NCBI GenBank assembly: GCA_016296235.1
Contig: JAEDJR010000135.1
Coordinates: forward strand, 1 to 5,293
DNA from: Oscillospiraceae bacterium
GTDB taxonomy: Bacteria; Bacillota; Clostridia; Oscillospirales; Oscillospiraceae
Length of the DNA: 5,293 bases
Reading direction: 5' to 3'
The stretch's first letter is position 1, and every line of letters starts with the position of its first letter. The notes beneath the pieces were generated by a model, which was not told the origin of the DNA, made no database searches, and saw only the letters and a program-made list of their open reading frames with translations. A program made the position numbers and the translations under genes. Positions 1 through 5,293 of this stretch are shown here, piece by piece.

Positions 1-1507
1 TCTCAATGTTCAGGGGATTTCCCTTGGCGACCATCAGACCCTGCTGCCGTCCGACGCAGCGAACGAGCTTCACATCCCCCCTGGGGAAGTATTTTTTGAG
101 AAAGGAGCGATTGTACTCCCCGGTGGTGGGATCCAGCAGATGGCAGCCCGCCGCATGGGCTTCTCCCCGGCGGATGGCCATGATGCCGCCCATGGAGCCC
201 ACATGGGACGAGCTCATGAAAAGCTTTGGGTTGGCCAGGTGGAGTATCTCCCCCAGCTCGTCCAGCAGCGGGTCATGGCTGCCGATGACCACCAGGGTGT
301 TAGCCAGCTTTTCCATGGGGCTGAGGAGCCGGATCTCCACTTCCGTCCCTGCCTCATAGCCTTCCAGCCCCTGGGGCACCTCCAGAATGCCGTCGGCCTT
401 CATAAAGGACGACACGATGCCGCTGCCCCGGCTCAGAGGGGAGGCCATGAGCTTCCCGCCCACGCAGCCCATGCGCACCCGGACGAACTCCTCATATTTC
501 AGGCCCGACACGACGGGACGGGTCAGGGTAGCTTGGGCGTACCGGGCAGGGGCGGCGGGCGCCTGCAGCCAGTGGTCAATCAGGGGTTTCAGCAGCTGCT
601 CAATGACAATGATGCCGGAAACGGGATAGCCGGGAACGCCCAGAATGGGGGTGCCGGCCCGGCAGCCCAGAATCGCCGGTTTCCCCGGTTTGATGGCGAT
701 GCCGTGGTACAGAACCTCCCCCAGCTCCCGGATGACCTTGGCGGAAAAATCCTCCCGTCCCGCAGAGGAACCGGCGTTGAGGATCACCATGTCGCACTCG
801 GACGCGGCCTTGGCGGTCATGGCCTTGATTTGGTCGAATTTGTCGGGCACGATGGGATACACCACCGCCTCCGCGCCCCAGCTTTTCACCATGGCGGAGA
901 AAATGGAGCCGTTGAATTCCAGAATGTCGCCGGGCTTGGGATCGGTGCAGGGCGGGATGATCTCGTCGCCGGTGGGGATGATGCCCACCACGGGCCTGCG
1001 GATGACCTCAATTTCCAGCACGCCGCCGGCGATCATGGCCCCGATGGCGGCCGGGGAAACGGTCATGTGGCTGGGCAGGATCATTTCTCCGGCGCACACG
1101 TCCTCTCCGATCTGGCGGATGTGCTGCCAGGGCGCGGCGGCGGCATGAATGGTGATGGAGCCGTCCTCGTTTTTTACAAGATCCTCCACCATAATCACCG
1201 CGTCCCGTCCCTCCGGAATGGGGTCGCCGGTGTCCAGCACGACAAACTGCGCCGGTTCCAGGGTGACGGGGGTGGTTTCCGTCGCGCCGAAGGTATCCTT
1301 CGCGTGGACCGCCACGCCGTCCATGGCGCTGGCGGCATAGTGGGGGGCGCAGATGTGGGCGTAGACCGCCCGGGCCGTCACCCGTCCGCAGGCGTCAAAA
1401 ACGGGAATGACTTCCGTCTCCGGCCCAAAGCCGTGGCTCTCCAGCAGCTTCAGATAATCGGTTCGTGCCTGCTCCAGCGGCACGTTGGTCAAATACTCAA
1501 ATCCCAT
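1..1507 (-). CDS. moeA: MoeA-like molybdopterin molybdenumtransferase fused to a C-terminal PBP-like domain (3' end cut off by the window)
   Basis: Members of the MoeA family insert molybdate (or tungstate) into adenylylated molybdopterin in the cytoplasm to give the mature metal cofactor. The visible part is 502 codons with no stop before the window edge. MoeA hallmarks appear in order: SAMDGVAV (residues 60-67), GEDVCAG (134-140), a MoCF-binding segment with IPTGDEI (177-183) and NAGSSAGRED (244-253), then GIAIKPGKP (269-277), VPGYPVSG (291-298) and a MoeA C-terminal domain to about residue 395. From about 404 a second domain begins that is not part of canonical MoeA (about 400-410 aa). It contains AAGCHLLDP (452-460) and RQQGLMVAKGNP (488-499), closely matching the ligand-binding domain of the regulator at 2735-3670. 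The start at 1507 lies 5 nt after the stop of the preceding moeA, with an AGGAG at 1522-1518 inside that gene, so translation is probably coupled. Known MoeA-PBP fusions are roughly 630-650 aa (from memory), so perhaps 130-150 residues are missing. The metal specificity cannot be read from the sequence. Confidence 0.93.
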   Translation of the reverse strand, partial: MGFEYLTNVPLEQARTDYLKLLESHGFGPETEVIPVFDACGRVTARAVYAHICAPHYAASAMDGVAVHAKDTFGATETTPVTLEPAQFVVLDTGDPIPEGRDAVIMVEDLVKNEDGSITIHAAAAPWQHIRQIGEDVCAGEMILPSHMTVSPAAIGAMIAGGVLEIEVIRRPVVGIIPTGDEIIPPCTDPKPGDILEFNGSIFSAMVKSWGAEAVVYPIVPDKFDQIKAMTAKAASECDMVILNAGSSAGREDFSAKVIRELGEVLYHGIAIKPGKPAILGCRAGTPILGVPGYPVSGIIVIEQLLKPLIDHWLQAPAAPARYAQATLTRPVVSGLKYEEFVRVRMGCVGGKLMASPLSRGSGIVSSFMKADGILEVPQGLEGYEAGTEVEIRLLSPMEKLANTLVVIGSHDPLLDELGEILHLANPKLFMSSSHVGSMGGIMAIRRGEAHAAGCHLLDPTTGEYNRSFLKKYFPRGDVKLVRCVGRQQGLMVAKGNPLNIE

Positions 1508-1512
1508 ATGCG

Positions 1513-2733
1513 TTACACTCCTGATGTGATGGTTACCTGAATCTCAGCGTTTTTCGGAAGCCCCTCACAGTCCCGGTCGATGCAGAAATAGCCGTCCGCC
1601 CCTGCCAGGGTGGTAATCAGGCCGGATTTGCCCCGGATCGGCTGGGCGTACAGCTGCCCGTCCTGTCTCGTCAGGCGGCAGCAATGATACTGGGCCCGGC
1701 CATGGTTGGCGCTGATGCTTTCGGTGAGTCTCGCGGTCACGGTATAGGCGGTCATGTCCCGCCCGGTCAGCCTGCCCAGCAGAGGCAGCACGAAGAGCCT
1801 GGTCACAAAGTAGGCCGCCACGGGATGCCCCGGCAGACCGGCCAGGGGCTTTGCCCCGGCCTTGCCCAGAATGGTGGGCTTGCCCGGTTTGATGGCGATG
1901 CCGTGGAGCAGCAGCTGTCCCATGGACTCGATGATCCGGCAGGCGGCATCCTTGACGCCCACGCTGCTGCCGCCGGACAGCAGAACCGCGTCACATTCGG
2001 CAGCGGCCCGCTGCACGGTTTCCGACAGCAGGGCCTCGTCGTCCACGACAATGCCGTAGTTCCGGACGCAGCATCCAAAGGCCGACAGCATGGCCTCCAG
2101 CATGGGACTGTTCACATCCCGCACCTGGCCGGGGCCGGGCTGCACCTCCGGGGGCACCAGCTCGTCTCCCGTGGAGATGACGCCGACCGTCAGCTGCTTC
2201 GCCACCGGCACCTGCACCTGCCCGATGGCCGCCAGCGCGCCGATGTCCGCGCCGGACAGCACCCGGCCCTTTTGCAGAATCACCTTGCCGGGGTACACGT
2301 CGTCTCCCCGGAAGATCAGATTCATGCCGGGAGCGGCGGGCTTGGAGACGCCGATGGTGCCGTCACCGTAGTCCTCGGTGTATTCCATCATGACCACGCC
2401 GTCGGCGCCCTTCGGCACCGCTCCGCCGGTGGGAACCGCCGCGCAGGCTCCCCGGTTCAGGACGAAGTCCGCCCCCTCGCCCATGAGCACCGTCGCCTGC
2501 AGGGGCAAAATCGCGGGGATGGCGTCGCTGCAGCCGAAGGTATCCCCGGCGTACACCGCGAAGCCGTCTACGGTGGAGCGGTCAAAATCCGGCACATACT
2601 CCCGTGCCGCGATGTCCTCCGCCAGAACCCTGCCCATGGCGGCGGACAGGGGCACGGTTTCAATCTGCGCGAGGGGTGAAAACTCCGTTTCGATCAGCGC
2701 CAGAACCTCCTCCGGCGTTTTAACATACAGCAT
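1513..2733 (-). CDS. moeA: MoeA, molybdopterin molybdenumtransferase (stand-alone form)
   Basis: This 406-residue protein has the length and layout of a complete MoeA, the cytosolic enzyme that places molybdate or tungstate on the dithiolene of adenylylated molybdopterin in the last common step of cofactor synthesis. Motifs in order: DRSTVDGFAV (51-60, with the conserved Asp at 56), RGDDVYPG (142-149), the MoCF-binding core VGVISTGDELV (183-193), LLSGGSSVGVKD (251-262), GIAIKPGKP (278-286) and GLPGHPVAAY (299-308), followed by a beta-rich C-terminal domain to the end. No signal peptide or membrane segment is seen. The start at 2733 is supported by a GGAGG at 2744-2740 with a 6-nt spacer. The gene begins 1 nt after the regulator stop and ends 5 nt before the MoeA-PBP fusion, so all three are very likely one transcript. 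It is clearly paralogous to the fusion downstream (shared IKPGKP, SS.G and PG.PV blocks) but diverged. Having two MoeA copies often goes with use of both Mo and W; which copy handles which metal is unknown. Confidence 0.95.
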   Translation of the reverse strand: MLYVKTPEEVLALIETEFSPLAQIETVPLSAAMGRVLAEDIAAREYVPDFDRSTVDGFAVYAGDTFGCSDAIPAILPLQATVLMGEGADFVLNRGACAAVPTGGAVPKGADGVVMMEYTEDYGDGTIGVSKPAAPGMNLIFRGDDVYPGKVILQKGRVLSGADIGALAAIGQVQVPVAKQLTVGVISTGDELVPPEVQPGPGQVRDVNSPMLEAMLSAFGCCVRNYGIVVDDEALLSETVQRAAAECDAVLLSGGSSVGVKDAACRIIESMGQLLLHGIAIKPGKPTILGKAGAKPLAGLPGHPVAAYFVTRLFVLPLLGRLTGRDMTAYTVTARLTESISANHGRAQYHCCRLTRQDGQLYAQPIRGKSGLITTLAGADGYFCIDRDCEGLPKNAEIQVTITSGV

Positions 2734-2734
2734 A

Positions 2735-3670
2735 TCAAACCTCCATGATGACCTTGCCCAGATCCCGGTAGTCGTTGCCGGAGAAGTGGTTCACTTCCCG
2801 GCGGAACACGGGAGAATTCAGAACCTCCAGCAGTTTCCGCACCGGGGCCGTATTCATTTGCTCTTTTTTGATGACAAAATCGAACCGTTCCTCCATCAGC
2901 GGAATAAAGTCCAGATCCTCAATCTGCCGGGAAATCCGTTCCGTCCCCACCGCGAGGTCGGCATCCCCCGCCGCAATGGCGGCCGCCATGGTCAGGTGGG
3001 AGCTCATAATCCTGTCATAGCCCGGGAGACCGGCAGCGGGGATTCCCAGCTGTTTCAGCTGCAGATCCAGCAGAATCCGGGTGCTGGAGCCAACCCGCCG
3101 GTTCAGAATGGAAAGATCCCCCCGGCTCAAATCCTGCCAGCCCCGGATGTTTTTGGGATTTCCCTTCTGTACATAAAAGCCCTGGGTGCGGTAGGACAGG
3201 TTGACCAGCACCGCCGGCACCCCCGGCATGAGACTGCGGACATAGGACGCATTGTAGCCCTCGCCGTCAAACAGATGGCAGGCCGCCACATGGATGCGGT
3301 CCTGGTACAGCGCCAGCAGTCCTTCAAAGCTGGACAGATAGGTGCGTCCCGCATGGATTCCCTCCTGCTGGAGGTGATTTGCCAGAATGTCCAGCACCAC
3401 ATCCTGGCCGGCGATCACCAGCTCCGGGGCTTTGTCCTCCGTTGGGGTCAGGAGGGTGGAGTGGGTGTCGATTTTCTGCACCGGGCGTGTGGAGTGCTCA
3501 TGCCGGGACCGGGCAATATAGGCGTCCACGTCGTCCTGGGTAAAGCGCACCTTGCGCCCGATCTTGTAGGAGTGGATTTCCCCCCTGCGGATCAGATCAT
3601 AGATCGTGGATTTGCTGACATGGAGGATATCGGCAACCTCCTGGGTGGACAGGGATTGATTCTGTGCCAT
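2735..3670 (-). CDS. Excisionase-type HTH regulator with a C-terminal PBP-like ligand-binding domain (probable Mo/W-responsive regulator)
   Basis: This is a 311-residue cytosolic protein. Residues 6-53 form a helix-turn-helix of the excisionase/MerR-like HTH_17 type (LSTQEVADILHVSKSTIYDLI, 7-27, then the wing IGRKVRFTQDDVDAYI). After a linker of about 30 residues, residues 84-295 resemble the PBP-like domain (PF12727 type) related to molybdate-type substrate-binding proteins, with AACHLFD (129-135), RTQGFYVQKGNP (161-172), GSSTRILLD (194-202) and AAAIAAGDADLAVGTE (229-244). Proteins of this build commonly sit beside molybdenum cofactor genes and are annotated as regulators; the ligand (molybdate, tungstate or a cofactor-related molecule) is inferred only. 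The start at 3670 is chosen because a perfect GGAGGAGG lies 7 nt upstream and the HTH begins right after it. The open frame extends 98 codons further up, but that stretch contains the promoter and would overlap the divergent AOR start. It is first in the operon with two moeA genes, and divergent to an AOR whose cofactor depends on MoeA, which suggests local control in both directions. Confidence 0.88.
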   Translation of the reverse strand: MAQNQSLSTQEVADILHVSKSTIYDLIRRGEIHSYKIGRKVRFTQDDVDAYIARSRHEHSTRPVQKIDTHSTLLTPTEDKAPELVIAGQDVVLDILANHLQQEGIHAGRTYLSSFEGLLALYQDRIHVAACHLFDGEGYNASYVRSLMPGVPAVLVNLSYRTQGFYVQKGNPKNIRGWQDLSRGDLSILNRRVGSSTRILLDLQLKQLGIPAAGLPGYDRIMSSHLTMAAAIAAGDADLAVGTERISRQIEDLDFIPLMEERFDFVIKKEQMNTAPVRKLLEVLNSPVFRREVNHFSGNDYRDLGKVIMEV

Positions 3671-3677
3671 AAGCCCG

Positions 3678-3685
3678 CCTCCTCC
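3678..3685 (-). promoter_or_regulatory. Ribosome binding site that fixes the regulator start
   Basis: Read on the minus strand this is GGAGGAGG, an extended Shine-Dalgarno sequence with a 7-nt spacer to the ATG at 3670. It decides the start in favour of the 311-residue form over the open 409-codon frame that begins at 3964. Confidence 0.85.
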
Positions 3686-3712
3686 GGCACAGCCGGGTAG
3701 ATTTCTGAACTT

Positions 3713-3741
3713 ATTATACTCTGATTCGCGCTGTTTCACAA
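3713..3741 (-). promoter_or_regulatory. Predicted sigma-A promoter of the regulator-moeA-moeA operon
   Basis: On the minus strand there is a -35 box TTGTGA (3741-3736, 4 of 6 consensus bases), a 17-nt spacer and a perfect -10 box TATAAT (3718-3713). Transcription would begin near 3706, giving a leader of about 36 nt before the ATG at 3670, too short for a riboswitch. The -35 box lies in the left arm of an imperfect palindrome (3737-3766), and the spacer carries one copy of the TTCGYGYWGTTT repeat, so the promoter is well placed for repression or autoregulation. This is prediction from sequence only. Confidence 0.7.
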
Positions 3742-3859
3742 GGCCCGCCGGTACGGGCTGTTTGTGTGATTTCGTGTTGTTTGGTATCATTTCGCACAGG
3801 CTTTTCCGACAAGAAAAAACACCTATATGCAAAATGAGACAATTTCGTGCAGTTTCGCG
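3725..3859 (+). repeat. Three dispersed direct copies of TTCGYGYWGTTT (candidate operators)
   Basis: Three copies in the same orientation start at 3725 (TTCGCGCTGTTTCACA), 3771 (TTCGTGTTGTTTGGTA) and 3844 (TTCGTGCAGTTTCGCG). The 12-base core TTCGYGYWGTTT has nine invariant positions, and pairwise identity over 16 bases is 11 or 12. Spacings between starts are 46 and 73 bases. A weaker half-match, ATTTCGCACAG, lies at 3789-3799. The first copy is inside the regulator promoter spacer and the third lies 20-35 bases upstream of the AOR -35 box. This is what operators for a shared regulator would look like, but binding by the neighbouring HTH protein is an inference. With only three short copies, chance similarity is not excluded. 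Confidence 0.45.
3737..3766. promoter_or_regulatory. Imperfect palindrome over the regulator -35 region (candidate operator)
   Basis: The arms CACAA (3737-3741) and TTGTG (3762-3766) flank a second, inner pair GCCCG (3743-3747) and CGGGC (3754-3758) around a 6-base centre CCGGTA. The two arm pairs are offset by unequal internal gaps (1 base against 3). The left arm coincides with the predicted -35 box of the regulator promoter. Because predicted transcription starts lie to either side (near 3706 leftward and 3914 rightward), the element should be in neither leader RNA. That favours a protein-binding site over a hairpin acting in RNA. Confidence 0.45.
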
Positions 3860-3878
3860 CGGAAATACTCCCGTCCGC

Positions 3879-3907
3879 TTGAAGCAGCCCTGTTTCCAAT
3901 ATAAAAT
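3879..3907 (+). promoter_or_regulatory. Predicted sigma-A promoter of the AOR gene
   Basis: A -35 box TTGAAG (3879-3884, 4 of 6 consensus bases), a 17-nt spacer and a -10 box TAAAAT (3902-3907, 5 of 6) face the AOR gene. The predicted transcription start near 3914 leaves a leader of just under 40 nt containing the ribosome binding site. An overlapping alternative -10, TATAAA at 3900-3905, has a less favourable 15-nt spacer. Confidence 0.55.
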
Positions 3908-3938
3908 AAGTGTAAACCGTTTCTTACAAGAACACTCT

Positions 3939-3944
3939 GGAGGT
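3939..3944 (+). promoter_or_regulatory. Ribosome binding site of the AOR gene
   Basis: GGAGGT lies 7 nt before the ATG at 3952. Another ATG at 3945 directly abuts the Shine-Dalgarno, is in a different frame, and leads only to a short frame that stops at 4085, so 3952 is the supported start. Confidence 0.85.
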
Positions 3945-3951
3945 ATGACAT

Positions 3952-5293
3952 ATGGCTGGCGCATATTACGAGAAAATTGCCCGCATCAACCTGACCACCG
4001 GCGAGATCAAGGTCGAACCCCTGGATCTGGCTCTGGCCCACAAGTTCATTGGCGGCCGCGGCCTCGGCACCAAGATTCTCTATGACGAAGGCGTTGCCGC
4101 CGTGGATCCCCTGTCCCCCGAGAACAAGCTGATTTACATCACCGGCCCCATGACCGGCGCGGCCGCTCCTTCCACCGGCCGCTACATGGTGGTCACCAAG
4201 TCCCCCCTGACCGGCATGATCGCCTGCTCCAACTCCGGCGGCATCTGGGGCGCCAAGCTCAAGTACGCCGGCTGGGACGCCATCATCGTGGAAGGCGAAG
4301 CACCCGAGTGGACCTACATCAGCATCGTCGATGACAAGATCGAGCTGCTGGACGCCCGGGAGTATGTGGGCGTCATGAGCGAAGCCATGGACGAAACCCT
4401 GAAGGAAAAGCACGGCGCGGACGCTTCCGTCCTGAACATCGGCCCCGCCGGTGAGAAGAAGGTGCTGCTGGCCGCCATTATGAACGACAAGGATCGCGCC
4501 GCAGGCCGTTCCGGTGTCGGCGCCGTCATGGGCAGCAAGAAGCTGAAGGCCATCGTGGTCCGGGCCACCCGCAAGAATCTGGACAACATCGCCGACGTGG
4601 ACGCCCTGAAGGCTGCCACCAAGAACGCCATGGATGTTCTGAAGGCCAACCCCGTCACCGGCGCAGGCCTGCGTCAGCTGGGCACCGCCGTTCTGGTGAA
4701 CATCGTCAACAACATCGGCGCGTTCCCCACCAAGAACTGGCAGGAGAGCTACTACGACAAGGGTGAGGATATCTCCGGCGAGACCCTTGCCGAGAAGTAC
4801 CTGGTGAAGCCCGGCGCCTGCCACCGCTGCCCCATTGCCTGCGGCCGTGTGGTCAACGTCAACGGCAAGGTCGTGGGCGGCCCCGAGTACGAGCCCCTGT
4901 GGGCTTACGGCGGCAACTGCGGCAACAATGATCTGAACATCATCGACGAGTGCAATATGCTCTGCAACGAGTATGGTCTGGACGCCATTTCCGTGCCCTG
5001 CACCATCGCCGCTGCCATGGAGCTGTACCAGAGAGGCTACATCAAGGAAGAAGAGTGCGCCGGTGTGCCTCTGGAGTGGGGCTCCACCAAGGCTCTGGTG
5101 GAATGGACCCGCCGCATGGGTGATCCTCAGACGGAGCTTGACTGGCTGATGAGCTCCGGCTCCGCCCGTCTGTGCGAGCACTACGGTCATCCCGAGTTCT
5201 CCATGAGCGTCAAAAAGCAGGAAATGCCCGCCTACGACGCCCGGGCCATTCAGGGCATCGGCATCACCTACGCCACCTCCAACCGCGGCGGCT
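3952..5293 (+). CDS. aor: Aldehyde:ferredoxin oxidoreductase family, tungsten/molybdenum bis-pterin enzyme (3' end cut off by the window)
   Basis: AOR family enzymes oxidise aldehydes to carboxylic acids with ferredoxin as acceptor, using a tungsten (sometimes molybdenum) bis-pterin centre and one [4Fe-4S] cluster. The 447 visible codons cover about three quarters of the usual 600-620 residues. The N-terminal domain shows GGRGLGTKIL (34-43), STGRYMVVTKSPLTG (74-88, Arg77), NSGGIWG (94-100, Asn94) and GRSGVGAVMGSKKLKAI (185-201). Arg77 and Asn94 appear to match pterin-contacting Arg76 and Asn93 of the Pyrococcus furiosus enzyme. The cluster motif CHRCPIAC supplies Cys290, Cys293 and Cys297; the fourth ligand is expected past the window edge. 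GPEYEPLWAYG (310-320) and NEYGLDAIS (339-347, first pterin motif DxxGL[C/D] with Asn for the first Asp) follow. No signal peptide is seen, so it should be cytosolic. Leu codons are mostly CTG and Lys mostly AAG, fitting high expression. It is divergent from a regulator and two moeA genes that would supply its cofactor. Substrate and subfamily cannot be settled from this part. Confidence 0.93.
   Translation, partial: MAGAYYEKIARINLTTGEIKVEPLDLALAHKFIGGRGLGTKILYDEGVAAVDPLSPENKLIYITGPMTGAAAPSTGRYMVVTKSPLTGMIACSNSGGIWGAKLKYAGWDAIIVEGEAPEWTYISIVDDKIELLDAREYVGVMSEAMDETLKEKHGADASVLNIGPAGEKKVLLAAIMNDKDRAAGRSGVGAVMGSKKLKAIVVRATRKNLDNIADVDALKAATKNAMDVLKANPVTGAGLRQLGTAVLVNIVNNIGAFPTKNWQESYYDKGEDISGETLAEKYLVKPGACHRCPIACGRVVNVNGKVVGGPEYEPLWAYGGNCGNNDLNIIDECNMLCNEYGLDAISVPCTIAAAMELYQRGYIKEEECAGVPLEWGSTKALVEWTRRMGDPQTELDWLMSSGSARLCEHYGHPEFSMSVKKQEMPAYDARAIQGIGITYATSNRGG

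Noticed and set aside
140..1540. A 466-codon open frame on the plus strand, opposite the MoeA-PBP gene
   Set aside because: It is antisense to a gene with clear MoeA motifs, is rich in His, Gly and Asp as expected from a mirrored GC-rich frame, and has no recognisable domain.
1684..3700. Long plus-strand open frames (331 and 440 codons) opposite moeA and the regulator
   Set aside because: They are antisense shadows of well-supported genes, with low-complexity composition and no motif. The minus-strand frames carry the family motifs and ribosome binding sites.
3820..3835. An extra AOR promoter around TATATG (3824-3829)
   Set aside because: No convincing -35 box lies 16-18 nt upstream, and a better spaced pair is present at 3879-3907.
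3671..3951. A Moco/Tuco-type riboswitch in the leader of the AOR or the regulator operon
   Set aside because: Predicted leaders are under about 40 nt in both directions and I could not recognise the conserved Moco RNA core. A covariance-model search would settle it.
3671..3964. A 98-codon N-terminal extension of the regulator reading frame, starting at 3964
   Set aside because: It would overlap the AOR start, runs through a perfect TATAAT promoter box, and shows no domain-like sequence, while a strong GGAGGAGG sits 7 nt before the ATG at 3670 next to the HTH.
3945..4085. A leader peptide or alternative AOR start from the ATG at 3945
   Set aside because: The ATG directly follows the Shine-Dalgarno with no spacer, is out of frame with the AOR and reads into a meaningless frame that stops at 4085.
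3823..5190. A 455-codon minus-strand open frame opposite the AOR gene
   Set aside because: It is rich in Gly, Val, His and Ala as expected for an antisense frame of GC-rich coding DNA with strong codon bias. It would also run across the AOR promoter.

Overview
The window looks like part of a bacterial chromosome, probably a GC-rich Firmicute of the Clostridia type (for example an Oscillospiraceae-like anaerobe). This is inferred from strong GGAGG-type ribosome binding sites, tightly packed genes, high GC coding sequence, a tungsten/molybdenum aldehyde:ferredoxin oxidoreductase typical of anaerobes, and an excisionase-type HTH fused to a molybdate-type binding domain. No taxonomic marker gene is present.

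There are four protein genes in two divergent units. The left two thirds (1-3670) is a minus-strand operon, read right to left: (i) a 311-residue regulator with an N-terminal HTH and a C-terminal periplasmic-binding-protein-like (PBP-like) domain; (ii) a 406-residue MoeA molybdopterin molybdenumtransferase; (iii) a second MoeA fused to the same kind of PBP-like domain, cut off by the left window edge. The gaps between these genes are 1 and 5 nt. The right part (3952-5293) is a plus-strand gene for an aldehyde:ferredoxin oxidoreductase (AOR) family enzyme. It carries the cofactor-binding N-terminal domain and the CxxCxxxC iron-sulfur motif, and runs off the right edge.

The 281-nt divergent region (3671-3951) holds a good sigma-A-type promoter for each direction, three same-orientation copies of a TTCGYGYWGTTT element, and an imperfect palindrome covering the -35 box of the regulator promoter. 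Most of these elements lie in DNA predicted to be transcribed in neither direction, so they fit operators better than RNA elements.

As a working model (inference): MoeA proteins insert molybdate or tungstate into molybdopterin, the AOR uses the resulting (tungsto)pterin cofactor, and the HTH-PBP protein senses the oxyanion or a related ligand and controls both directions. The same sensor-like domain occurs in the regulator and at the C-terminus of the second MoeA. No transposon, tRNA, rRNA, CRISPR array or clear terminator was seen.
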